Shown here: one piece after another, positions 18,301 through 24,452 of the stretch | Position numbering within the stretch: the first letter of the stretch is position 1 | Layout: each line of letters starts with the position of its first letter | Assembly (NCBI GenBank): GCA_905214735.1 | Contig: CAJMNI010000032.1 | Span: 1-29,770 of the forward strand | Reading direction: 5' to 3' | From: an uncultured bacterium | GTDB lineage: Bacteria > Bacteroidota > Bacteroidia > Bacteroidales > Muribaculaceae | Length of the DNA: 29,770 nt | Made by a program: the position numbers and the translations under genes | Notes under the pieces: generated by a model | The model's database searches: none | What the model saw: the letters and a program-made list of their open reading frames with translations, nothing else | Told to the model about the DNA's origin: nothing

Positions 18301-18740
18301 TGAAAGTCACATGCGAATCTTTCGGCATTCCTGAGGAGGATATCTTTGATCTGGCTAACGAGGAAGTCGCTGAGAACGGCTATAAGGATTTCTCGATTGA
18401 AATACCCGCTAAGTTTGAAGGGAAAAAATGGATTCTTATTCGTCTCTATCCTCAGTTCGGTTTTATGAAGGGCACTTTCGTTTTGGACGGATATAAGGTG
18501 AACGCTGAGGAGGATACGTCGGCTGTTACAACTATTTCGGGTGAGGATGGCGTCTATATCCGCACTCTCTCCGACGAGATTATCGCTGAAGGTTTTGCAG
18601 GCGAACAGGTAGTAGTGACGGCCATGGACGGCCGGACAATCTATTCGGGCATCGCACCCGAAACGCTGAAAGTGAAAGCCGCCCCGGGCATATATATCGT
18701 GACTTCGGGCAAGACTGCGGCGAAGGTAATCGTAAGATAA
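15387..18740 (+). CDS. Large exported modular protein with Por-like C-terminal sorting segment
   Basis: An 1117-residue exported protein of unknown function. The N-terminus is a signal peptide with a hydrophobic core from about residue 5; cleavage may fall after the ADA near residue 23, or VAGC16 may act as a lipobox. Residues about 110-300 look like short beta-rich propeller-type strands (GGFAYNAAEDCYYYN, YEYSMADGSRTQIG). Two similar modules follow at about 305-470 and 665-815. Each runs LTFxxP, dGS.I, SGAPG, a Y.G.D.P(G/C)APAN linker, then W(D/E)AP or WDAV with EG.NGGY, typical of tandem fibronectin-like units. Between them, about 520-650, is a jelly-roll-like segment. The last ~80 residues end in PGIYIVTSGKTAAKVIVR, the form of type IX secretion sorting domains. 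No catalytic motif is visible; adhesion or glycan binding is possible. Confidence 0.75.
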   Translation: MNKFTSLCFSLVVAGCLPICADAAVATGQTADTPKEKNEAGVVSRRMLDKRVRAVSNGSIAPAKSVIKRSESTATLTTDKLYGNRCMPDPTGWGKVKGDGTVDIEIEIETNSSNGEKVTVAGVTQEKTYLFVVQSSPFGVLGSYIFTYDNATHERTGKTWIEWEDYPQGGVFNPADNCVYGFAINGWIKYNCETNEITNLAAVDVEKIFNPQVTLAGDAIVGIDGATGNVYEYSMADGSRTQIGKCELTSPYTGGFAYNAAEDCYYYNVNTDTSSELYRIDGTSWAESKICNIADSAQLIYMLCTEEAAPDMLAPESAEFVESVWSDGAYTGKLTFTLPSKLADGSTISGDVDYAFSINGTAYKSGSGAPGANVTIEVSEDAALKDGVATFSLKSTVGGHSDKGAKYRMYIGYDTPCAPANVVLTAETISWDAVTEGINGGYVDAANVTYNVFLNGFPLAIGVSETSVASGISTSAQLNLYEAKVYAENHGYTSEGTTSNSIAVGQPYSLPASFAPTVKEAKLFSTFDANHDESTWALLETSDFNAFQYTYNAENDGDDWLFLPPVNVTDITNLTKFTMDAYAQSENYAEKIEVRVGNAATPEAMTTVVIDPTDVTWGNQLKTLEGYFRPAEAGTYYIGVHAISPADGLYMFARNFSVLTTDINGEGPAAVTDLITTPGSEGALEATLTFKMPVALNNGSAIAEDSTVKAVVSDSEETKEVSGAPGEEMSVTIKTVQSDNNINVQTFIGETKGMKIVVPVYTGVDLPGAPANLKVEMSEDNYSGKLVWEAPAEGANGGYIRQTGVRYFLCRPQVTDFGMALVIAEELGTDVFEYAFEVEEGSPLEAMELGVVAVNEAGTGKDVAAVAFCPGKPLSLPAEETFIDGEGAPALNLKPIAYDYDNPDSPVRAGVGNPSQVSTPLADYTAGADGGAFLATTFGETTAVISLPKFSTEQKCELSIDPRFYVGSFSNLKVTCESFGIPEEDIFDLANEEVAENGYKDFSIEIPAKFEGKKWILIRLYPQFGFMKGTFVLDGYKVNAEEDTSAVTTISGEDGVYIRTLSDEIIAEGFAGEQVVVTAMDGRTIYSGIAPETLKVKAAPGIYIVTSGKTAAKVIVR

Positions 18741-18745
18741 TCTTA

Positions 18746-18775
18746 AGATACATCTAAATCAGATACATCTAAATC
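18746..18775. repeat. Perfect 15-bp tandem duplication
   Basis: AGATACATCTAAATC occurs twice back to back (18746-18760 and 18761-18775), between the stop of the secreted protein and its terminator. It is non-coding. It may be a replication slippage product or a remnant of a recombination site near the integrase gene. Confidence 0.9.
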
Positions 18776-18789
18776 ACATTCTTTTTGAT

Positions 18790-18822
18790 CGGGATGGCCT
18801 CGACGGGTCGTCCCGTTTTTTT
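18790..18822 (+). terminator. Intrinsic terminator of the secreted protein gene
   Basis: CGGGA at 18790-18794 pairs with TCCCG at 18811-18815, and the stem extends inward through G-T and G-C pairs to GGCC/GGGT around a six-base loop. A seven-T run follows at 18816-18822. It is placed 50 bases after the stop. Confidence 0.85.
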
Positions 18823-18929
18823 GTGTCATGGTGGCAGATTCGGTTCGTTACTGAAATTTTTCAAAAGCAGATAGGTGAATTCAATTCGCATCTACCCTAT
18901 TTTTAGAGAAATTTCTTAAAACACAAACT

Positions 18930-19883
18930 ATGGCTTCGATTAAAGTTAAATTTCGGGCCTCGGCCATCAAAGGTCGCGAAGGCACGGTCTATTATCAGAT
19001 TATTCATGAAAGAAAAGTGCGTCAGCTTCTTACCGGATATAAGCTTCTATCCTCGGAATGGGATGAGAGCCGCTCGACGGTGTCTCTCCATGGGAAGAGA
19101 TTCAGGCACGATGTGGATCTGATGCTCGACGAGATCTCCGCCCCGCTTATGGAGTCATACGAGGCGTCTCTTCGGCGGCGTGGTCTGATATCCAACAGTA
19201 TTTCTTTCTATACCCGGATATTGCGTGCTGTATACAACCGCGCCGTCGAGGAGGATGTCGTTGAGAACCGCCATCCATTCCGCCACGTCTACACGGGGAT
19301 TGACAAAACAGTAAAGCGGGCTTTGCCGTTGGCCTCGATCAGGAAAATAAGGAATCTGGAACTGAAGGATTCCCCGACTCTCGACTATGCCCGCGACATG
19401 TTCATGATGAGCTTCTATCTGCGCGGGATGAGTTTTATCGACATGGCGTTTCTTAAAAAGAGCGATCTTATAAACGGCTATGTCACTTATCGTCGACGCA
19501 AGACCGGCCAGCTCCTCTCAATAAAATGGACCAAAGAGATGCAGCTGATTCTCGGGAAATATCCGGAAAACGAAAGTCGGTATCTGATGCCTATTATCAG
19601 CAAGTCGGGCTGTAACGAACGGAGCAAATATCATAACGCCGGCTATAATATCAACCGTCACCTAAAGCGCATCGCGGCGATGGCCGGCATAACAATCCCC
19701 CTGACGCTCTATGTGGCGCGCCACAGCTGGGCATCGGCAGCCAAAGCTAAAGGGATTCCCCTCTCTGTAATATCTGAAGGGATGGGTCATGACAACGAAT
19801 CCACCACCCAGATCTACCTCGCCAGCCACGACGCCTCGGCAGTAGACCGCGCCAACACCCTAATCCTCAAAAGCCTGAAATAA
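18930..19883 (+). CDS. Tyrosine recombinase (site-specific integrase), shortened form
   Basis: Bacteroidota-type tyrosine recombinase that cuts and rejoins DNA through a covalent phosphotyrosine. Catalytic residues are R165 (YLRGMS), K191 (RRRKTG), R264-H265 (YVARHSW), H287 (GMGHD) and nucleophile Y296 (QIYLAS). The usual His of HxxR is Tyr here, as in many Bacteroidota relatives. The N-terminal arm-binding domain (about 1-50, IKVKFRASAIKGREGTVYYQ) is present. From memory of the family (about 400 residues), some 75-85 residues are missing near residues 55-65, including the first part of the core-binding domain; coding resumes at LDEISAPLMESYEASL. Activity may therefore be reduced. It is transcribed alone: a terminator precedes it, a hairpin follows. 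A palindrome AGAAATTTCT (18907-18916) lies just upstream. Confidence 0.9.
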   Translation: MASIKVKFRASAIKGREGTVYYQIIHERKVRQLLTGYKLLSSEWDESRSTVSLHGKRFRHDVDLMLDEISAPLMESYEASLRRRGLISNSISFYTRILRAVYNRAVEEDVVENRHPFRHVYTGIDKTVKRALPLASIRKIRNLELKDSPTLDYARDMFMMSFYLRGMSFIDMAFLKKSDLINGYVTYRRRKTGQLLSIKWTKEMQLILGKYPENESRYLMPIISKSGCNERSKYHNAGYNINRHLKRIAAMAGITIPLTLYVARHSWASAAKAKGIPLSVISEGMGHDNESTTQIYLASHDASAVDRANTLILKSLK

Positions 19884-19912
19884 CGGTCTGAAATAATACC
19901 CACTGATAACCC

Positions 19913-19944
19913 GGCAGCCACAACATATCCATGCTGTGGCTGCC
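19913..19944 (+). terminator. Hairpin after the integrase gene
   Basis: GGCAGCCACA at 19913-19922 and TGTGGCTGCC at 19935-19944 form a perfect 10-bp stem with a 12-base loop, 30 bases after the integrase stop. No T-run follows on either strand, so it is a weak or Rho-assisted terminator, or a structured recombination site. Confidence 0.45.
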
Positions 19945-19964
19945 AAATATGGAAAAAGAGTCCA

Positions 19965-19988
19965 TTATTTCACATTTATGTGAAATAA
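19965..19988. promoter_or_regulatory. Palindromic operator of the toxin-antitoxin operon
   Basis: Arms TTATTTCACAT (19965-19975) and ATGTGAAATAA (19978-19988) form a perfect 11-bp inverted repeat around a two-base centre. It sits 40 bases before the preferred toxin start at 20029, where the promoter must lie. XRE-type antitoxins usually repress their own operon by binding such palindromes, so this is the likely antitoxin site; binding is inferred. Confidence 0.65.
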
Positions 19989-20028
19989 AAATTGTTTTAT
20001 GGCGTTACTCCTTAAAAGGTCTATTAAT

Positions 20029-20499
20029 ATGAGCGAAGTTGAATTGGTTTTAGTCAATGACACTGATAAGTGTACCATTTACACTATTCAATTCTCGGAA
20101 GAATCCGAGACTGAATATGAACGTTTTTATTCAAAATTTATAGAAGATGCTCAATTAAATAGAGATCTGTTACGCATTGTGCAGCTTCTGGATAATATAG
20201 CAGAGGAAGGAGCATTGGAACGTTTCTTCCGCCCTGAAGGTAAAATGCGAGATTCTGTTGTCGCTCTTCCTGTGCTTCGCTCAAAACTCCGTTTATACTG
20301 TCTGCGTCTCTCTGACAGGATTCTCGTTCTCGGCAATGGAGGAGTCAAAAATTCGCGAACATACCAGGAAGATGACTCGTTGCGTGGATATGTCTTGACA
20401 TTACAGAGATTTGAGGAACTGTTGAAAGAAGGGGAACGAGACGGGTCGGTAACTATAACTTCCAAGACAATCGAAACGTATAAAACATTAAAGCTATGA
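20029..20499 (+). CDS. RelE/HigB-like toxin of a type II toxin-antitoxin pair
   Basis: Putative toxin of 156 residues from the start I prefer. It contains a compact RelE/HigB (Gp49-like) fold: GALERFFRPEGKMRDSVVALPV then LRLYCLRLSDRILVLGNGGVKNSRTYQ, the basic strand-turn-strand core typical of these mRNA-cutting enzymes. The N-terminal ~45 residues and the C-terminal helical tail are longer than in classical RelE. An in-frame ATG at 19999 would add 10 residues, but it lies next to the operator palindrome; the 20029 start has AAAAGG upstream and fits remembered homologues beginning M-x-x-VELVLV. Its stop overlaps the antitoxin start in an ATGA. Base composition is AT-richer than the neighbours, suggesting transfer. 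Ribosome-dependent mRNA cleavage is the likely action but unproven. Confidence 0.75.
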   Translation: MSEVELVLVNDTDKCTIYTIQFSEESETEYERFYSKFIEDAQLNRDLLRIVQLLDNIAEEGALERFFRPEGKMRDSVVALPVLRSKLRLYCLRLSDRILVLGNGGVKNSRTYQEDDSLRGYVLTLQRFEELLKEGERDGSVTITSKTIETYKTLKL

Positions 20500-20759
20500 A
20501 GGATATAAGAAGCCGATACAGGGAAATGGTTGCGCAGGTGCCACCTGAAATAAAGGAAGAGATTAACCTTTCTTTCGCAATCTCGAACAAAATCGATTCC
20601 CTCATGAAGGAGCGCGGACTTTCTAAAAAGCAGTTTGCTGACCAAATAGGGAAACGTCCGAGTGAGATAACACGATGGCTTAGCGGACAGCACAATTTTA
20701 CTGTCTCCACTCTTGCCATGCTATCAACTTTTTTTGGCAAATCAATAATATCAGTCTGA
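20496..20759 (+). CDS. XRE-family antitoxin
   Basis: An 87-residue DNA-binding protein with one helix-turn-helix domain (about 28-85): MKERGLSKKQFADQIGKRPSEITRWLSGQHNFTVSTLAML. Its start codon overlaps the toxin stop (ATGA at 20496-20499), so translation is coupled. Toxin first and antitoxin second is the HigBA order. The N-terminal ~25 residues probably wrap the toxin. It is expected to bind the toxin and repress the operon, most simply through the palindrome at 19965-19988. A 6-bp inverted repeat (AACTAA 20790-20795 / TTAGTT 20799-20804) lies 30 bases after the stop, without a T-run. Confidence 0.85.
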   Translation: MKDIRSRYREMVAQVPPEIKEEINLSFAISNKIDSLMKERGLSKKQFADQIGKRPSEITRWLSGQHNFTVSTLAMLSTFFGKSIISV

Positions 20760-20814
20760 ATTATGGCCAACGAATCCCTATCGGCTGCAAACTAATTGTT
20801 AGTTCGGATCAGTT

Positions 20815-20907
20815 ATGAATTGGTTAATTCTGATTGTCGCCGGCTTCTGCGAGGTCGGCTTTACTTACTGCCTCGGAAGGGCAAAATCCGTTGACGGCCT
20901 CGAATGA
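20815..20907 (+). pseudogene. N-terminal remnant of an SMR-family efflux transporter
   Basis: From the ATG at 20815 the frame reads MNWLILIVAGFCEVGFTYCL then GRAK and ends at TGA after 30 codons. The first ~24 residues match the start of small multidrug resistance proteins of the SugE/Gdx type (M-x-W-x-x-L-x-x-A-G-x-x-E-V), including the essential membrane glutamate E13. The remaining ~75 residues and three of the four helices are absent in all three forward frames before the WYL gene. It is therefore a deletion scar and not a single stop mutation. The upstream end of the frame assigned to the WYL gene overlaps this remnant, which argues for the later WYL start. Confidence 0.6.
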
Positions 20908-20938
20908 TGGGGCTGAATCACTATTATTCACCTTTAGT

Positions 20939-21970
20939 ATGCCGCTGAATCGTGCTACTTTAATCAGGATCTCTACGATCGACAAATGTCTGCAGAACCA
21001 TTACCGCAAGTGGACAATTGACGATCTTATAGGCGCTTGCTCCGACGCTCTGGCAGAATTTGAAGGACGGGACATTCCCGTGAGCCGCCGAACTTTCCAG
21101 AACGACCTCGCCCTTATGCGTAGCGACCGTCTGGGGTATAACGCCCCTATCGTGGTGCGCCAGAAGAAATATTACGAATATGAGGATCCCGATTACAGCA
21201 TAACCCATCTTCCCCTGAATGAAGAAGGCCTCGACGCATTGAATTCCGCCCTTGACATACTGCGCCAATTGCAATGCTTCCCGCAACTTGAATCGTCGAT
21301 CGCGACTATCAGCAAACTCAACGAACAGATCTCGAGGCAAACCGGTTCATCGATTCCCGCTATGGATATGGAGCATGTGGCCGGCTATCGAGGCGCAAGG
21401 TTTATCGGCGCAATCTACGACGCCGTCCGTAAACGCAAGACCATCCTGATAGAATATCAGTCGTTCAAAGCCCGCGAATCCCAACAGTTCGCCGTCTACC
21501 CCTATCTGCTGAAGGAATATCGCAACCGCTGGTTTCTTATCGGTGAGAAAGTGTCGAACAGAGTGCCGCATATCAACATCTTCGCCCTCGACCGCATCCG
21601 CTCGGTTGCCCCCGACAACCGGCATCCTTTCAAACTATGCGTCGATTTCAACCCCGAGCATTATTTCGACGATACCATCGGAGTGAGCCGCAATATTAAC
21701 GACAAGCCACGGCGAGTCGTCGTAAAAATAGACGCCAACCAGGCTCCTTATGTAGAATCGAAACCTTTTCACAATTCGCAGATTGTCGAGCAACGTTATG
21801 CCGACGGAAGCATCGTGGTGTCTCTTAAAGTGGTGCTAAACAACGAACTTAACCGCCTCTTGCTCGGCTATGGACATCACGTTGAAATCCTCGAGCCGCT
21901 GCAGCTCCGCATGCATATAGCTGAAAGCATCCTGAAAGCCGCCGATTATTACAAAGATTCCCAATCCTGA
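20939..21970 (+). CDS. WYL-domain transcriptional regulator
   Basis: Probable ligand-sensing DNA-binding regulator, 343 residues from the start at 20939 (MPLNRATLIRISTIDKCLQN). An upstream in-frame ATG at 20834 would add 35 residues lying in the SMR remnant and is unlikely. The N-terminal ~90 residues form a winged helix-turn-helix (YRKWTIDDLIGACSDAL, then VSRRTFQNDLALMR). A WYL domain follows at about 155-235, with the signature as RWFLIGEK, so the family Trp-Tyr-Leu reads W-F-L. The WCX C-terminal region covers about 250-335 (RRVVVKIDANQAPYVESKPFH, LLLGYGHHVEIL). WYL proteins commonly sense nucleic acids or nucleotides in stress and defence loci. rtcB follows in the same direction after 93 bases; two TGCGCA palindromes between them are candidate sites. 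Confidence 0.85.
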   Translation: MPLNRATLIRISTIDKCLQNHYRKWTIDDLIGACSDALAEFEGRDIPVSRRTFQNDLALMRSDRLGYNAPIVVRQKKYYEYEDPDYSITHLPLNEEGLDALNSALDILRQLQCFPQLESSIATISKLNEQISRQTGSSIPAMDMEHVAGYRGARFIGAIYDAVRKRKTILIEYQSFKARESQQFAVYPYLLKEYRNRWFLIGEKVSNRVPHINIFALDRIRSVAPDNRHPFKLCVDFNPEHYFDDTIGVSRNINDKPRRVVVKIDANQAPYVESKPFHNSQIVEQRYADGSIVVSLKVVLNNELNRLLLGYGHHVEILEPLQLRMHIAESILKAADYYKDSQS

Positions 21971-22001
21971 TAATTTTAGAAATTTCTGCAAATAATTTTT
22001 A

Positions 22002-22038
22002 CTGCGCAGAATAATTGCGCAATCCCTCTATTACTTTG
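22002..22038. promoter_or_regulatory. rtcB promoter region with twin TGCGCA palindromes
   Basis: CTGCGCAG (22002-22009) and ATTGCGCAAT (22014-22023) are both palindromes sharing the core TGCGCA, with centres 13 bp apart. They lie just before TTACTTTG (22031-22038), a -7 box with one mismatch to TAnnTTTG, 26 bases before the rtcB ATG. Sites here could control rtcB; the WYL protein next door is the obvious candidate regulator, by inference. Confidence 0.5.
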
Positions 22039-22063
22039 CGTCGTAATCAAAAATCAATATGTT

Positions 22064-23317
22064 ATGAGGAGATTAGAAGGATATGACGTGAAGATTTTCA
22101 CCGACAACATTGAAGAGAGCGCAATGGAGCAAATCCGCGAATTGCTCTCGATCAGCGTATTTTCTGACAAGAAAATCCGTATAATGCCCGACGTTCACGC
22201 CGGAGCCGGCTGCGTGATCGGTTTCACCGGCGACCTCGGTGACAAGGTTATCCCCAACATAGTGGGCGTCGACATCGGATGCGGAATGCGTGTCATCAAA
22301 TTGGGCAAAATATCCGACATTGATTTTCATGCTTTCCATTTGTTTATTCGCGACAACGTCCCATCCGGCATGATCGTGCGCGAAGAAAAATTCGGATTCA
22401 AGCCACTTGTCGGAGAGGAGATGGATATCTATCGCGAGGCAAAACAGATCGTCGCAGAGCTTTACTGCTACCGCGAGCTGAAGTATTCGAACCGTATCAA
22501 CAAAAGCATCGGAACTCTTGGCGGCGGAAACCATTTCATCGAACTCGACAAAGACGACGAGGAGAATGTCTATCTCGTGATCCATACCGGATCGCGCAAC
22601 CTCGGCAAGCAGGTGGCCGACATCTATCAGGCGAAAGCAGTTAAGCATCTCACTGAGGGCGATGAGGATTTCGAAGATATGATCAAACGCCTTATCGAAG
22701 AGTATAAGGCCGCAGGACGCCGCTCGGAGCTGCAGAGCGTAATAACAAAATTGCGCAAAGACCGAAAGAGAGCCGAGCCGTCGTTACCCTCCGCTCTTTG
22801 TTATCTCGAGGGAGAAGGCCGCGAGCAGTATCTTCACGACATGCGCCTCTGCCAGCGATGGGCCGTGCTTAACCGCAAGCTGATCTCTATGCTACTGCTC
22901 CGATTCTTCCCCGGCGTAACTCCCGAAGATGAATTCGAGTCAGTCCACAATTACATCAGCGACGACAATATCATTCGGAAAGGATCGATTTCCGCCGCCG
23001 AAGGGGAACGCTGCATTATCCCGCTCAACATGCGCGACGGCTCGCTGCTCTGCACCGGTAAAGGGAATCCGGACTGGAATTTCTCGGCTCCTCACGGTGC
23101 CGGACGTGTGCTGAGCCGCGCTGCAGCCTATGAGAAAATCCGGATGGAAGATTTCGAAGCCTCGATGCGGGGAATCTACTCCGAGTCGGTAACCGACTCC
23201 ACCCGCGACGAATCACCGATGGTCTATAAGCCGGCCTCCGAAATCATAGCCAACATCGGCGACACCGTCAACATTGACTCAATCATCCGTTCGATTTTCA
23301 ATTTCAAAGCCTCTTAA
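22064..23317 (+). CDS. rtcB: RtcB-family RNA ligase
   Basis: GTP- and Mn2+-dependent ligase that joins RNA 3'-phosphate or 2',3'-cyclic phosphate ends to 5'-OH ends, repairing or splicing RNA cut by many ribonucleases. At 417 residues it is a compact version (E. coli RtcB is near 408). Readable motifs: MPDVHAGAGCVIGFTG, the Mn2+ pair D70 and C73 in VGVDIGCGMR, GTLGGGNHFIEL, VIHTGSRNLGKQVADIYQ, and the guanylylated histidine H344 in SAPHGAGRVLSR. The start at 22064 follows a short A-rich leader. No archease, RtcA, PrfH or RtcR gene is nearby; its only upstream partner is the WYL regulator. A strong terminator follows. Confidence 0.95.
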   Translation: MRRLEGYDVKIFTDNIEESAMEQIRELLSISVFSDKKIRIMPDVHAGAGCVIGFTGDLGDKVIPNIVGVDIGCGMRVIKLGKISDIDFHAFHLFIRDNVPSGMIVREEKFGFKPLVGEEMDIYREAKQIVAELYCYRELKYSNRINKSIGTLGGGNHFIELDKDDEENVYLVIHTGSRNLGKQVADIYQAKAVKHLTEGDEDFEDMIKRLIEEYKAAGRRSELQSVITKLRKDRKRAEPSLPSALCYLEGEGREQYLHDMRLCQRWAVLNRKLISMLLLRFFPGVTPEDEFESVHNYISDDNIIRKGSISAAEGERCIIPLNMRDGSLLCTGKGNPDWNFSAPHGAGRVLSRAAAYEKIRMEDFEASMRGIYSESVTDSTRDESPMVYKPASEIIANIGDTVNIDSIIRSIFNFKAS

Positions 23318-23345
23318 ACCCTTTAACAGTGGGCATCTTTAACAA

Positions 23346-23389
23346 TTGAGCGCGCTCCTAAATCATCAGGAACGCGCTCAATATTTTTA
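23346..23389 (+). terminator. Intrinsic terminator of rtcB
   Basis: TTGAGCGCG (23346-23354) pairs with CGCGCTCAA (23373-23381); after one mismatch TCCT pairs with AGGA around an eight-base loop. TATTTTTA follows at 23382-23389. It lies between convergent genes and may also slow leftward transcription of the Sel1 gene, though the T-run on that side is poor. Confidence 0.88.
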
Positions 23390-23402
23390 TTACTGAATCA
23401 GC

Positions 23403-24410
23403 TTACTCTTCGAAGAGCATTTTTTCGATCACTGCTTGATCGGGAGCAGGAAGCGAGGCTGCTTGCGACCGATATCCCGCGGCAAGCGATTTGTCATCTT
23501 CCGAGCCGGTGTTCTCAAGAATGTCGGCAAGTTTGAGAAGAGCATCCGCCTTCATCATTGGCGGAAGCGACTGATTATTGTCTAAAGCCAAAGTAAGATA
23601 TTTTCTTGCATTGTCTGTATTTTTACCGAAACCCTCCCCTGAAGCATAACATCTTCCGAGCATATATTGAGCCTGTGTAATTCCTCCATCGGAAGCGACC
23701 TTGAGATAGCGTTCGGCATCTGCAAGATTCCGTGGCACACGATTGCCTAAATATGAATACACCCCCATGATCATGGCAGCCGGCGGATTCTCATTGCCGG
23801 CTGCCCGACGGCAAAATTCTATCGCTTTTCCCGGATTAGGCTCAACCCCCGTTCCCATCATATAACATGTCGCCACAAACATTTCCGCTCTTCCGGTAAC
23901 GGCCTGCGAATCATCACGTCCATCCTCATCTACCACTCCCGACTTTTTGTTATAATTAGCTGCCTTTAAGGCAAAGTCGAAAGCCTGCTTGGGATCTTTG
24001 GCCACCCCCTGCCCTTTGGAATACATTGTGGCAAGATTGAAGATTGCAGCCTGATGGTCGAGCATCGCCGCTTTCTCAAACAATTCTGCAGCTCTGGCGA
24101 AATCTTGCGCCACACCGTTTCCTTTTAGATAGCAAGCACCCAGATTACACATGCCGCTACTGTTGTCTCCCTCGGCCGACAGATTAAACCAATAGACCGC
24201 CTTGGATACATCCGCATCAGTGCCAAGTCCTTTCAGATATACAATTCCAAGCGTGTTTTGCGCTATGTGATTGCCGTTAGCGGCATATTCCACCAGAGCG
24301 GGTGAAAACTTGGTGGTGTGGATGATCTTGTTCTCATCCTCGGCTACTCCTGAAAACGAAAATGAGATCAGAGTCAGTAGCGTGACCGCGAATTTTGAGA
24401 GTTTCTTCAT
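23403..24410 (-). CDS. Exported Sel1-repeat protein
   Basis: A 335-residue protein with an N-terminal signal peptide (MKKLSKFAVTLLTLISFSFS, likely cut before about residue 24), so it acts in the periplasm or on the surface. The rest is a chain of about six Sel1-like (TPR-related) helical hairpins of ~36 residues, recognised by repeated LG..YLKG.GV..D...A..WF..AA: examples are AQNTLGIVYLKGLGTDADVS, MCNLGACYLKGNGVAQD, FNLATMYSKGQGVAKD, FVATCYMMGTGVEPN and YMLGRCYASGEGFGKN. A short insert (about 155-170) breaks the chain. Such proteins are protein-binding scaffolds, and no enzyme motif is seen. A very good promoter precedes it. Its partner is unknown; the convergent rtcB gene is separated by a terminator. 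Confidence 0.9.
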   Translation of the reverse strand: MKKLSKFAVTLLTLISFSFSGVAEDENKIIHTTKFSPALVEYAANGNHIAQNTLGIVYLKGLGTDADVSKAVYWFNLSAEGDNSSGMCNLGACYLKGNGVAQDFARAAELFEKAAMLDHQAAIFNLATMYSKGQGVAKDPKQAFDFALKAANYNKKSGVVDEDGRDDSQAVTGRAEMFVATCYMMGTGVEPNPGKAIEFCRRAAGNENPPAAMIMGVYSYLGNRVPRNLADAERYLKVASDGGITQAQYMLGRCYASGEGFGKNTDNARKYLTLALDNNQSLPPMMKADALLKLADILENTGSEDDKSLAAGYRSQAASLPAPDQAVIEKMLFEE

Positions 24411-24419
24411 GTTTTAAAT

Positions 24420-24444
24420 ATCGTTTATGTGATTATCGTTTATG
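24420..24444. repeat. Two direct repeats in the Sel1 gene leader
   Basis: ATCGTTTATG occurs at 24420-24429 and 24435-24444, spaced 15 bp, between the promoter and the start codon of the Sel1 gene (read there as CATAAACGAT twice). It could be a repeated binding site or a slippage product. Confidence 0.7.
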
Positions 24445-24452
24445 ATTGAATA

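Noticed and set aside
18741..20000. Invertible promoter (invertase switch) controlled by the tyrosine recombinase
   Set aside because: Inverted repeats exist here (19913-19944, 19965-19988), but each is a local hairpin or palindrome; I found no matching pair flanking a promoter-sized segment beside the integrase.
20760..20814. Guanidine riboswitch before the SMR remnant
   Set aside because: SMR genes of this type often follow one, but the 55 bases upstream show no paired ACGR-loop hairpins or ykkC-like core.
20834..20938. Extended N-terminus of the WYL regulator from an earlier ATG
   Set aside because: The extra 35 residues are low-complexity, lie within the SMR remnant in another frame, and homologues as remembered begin at the residue encoded at 20939.
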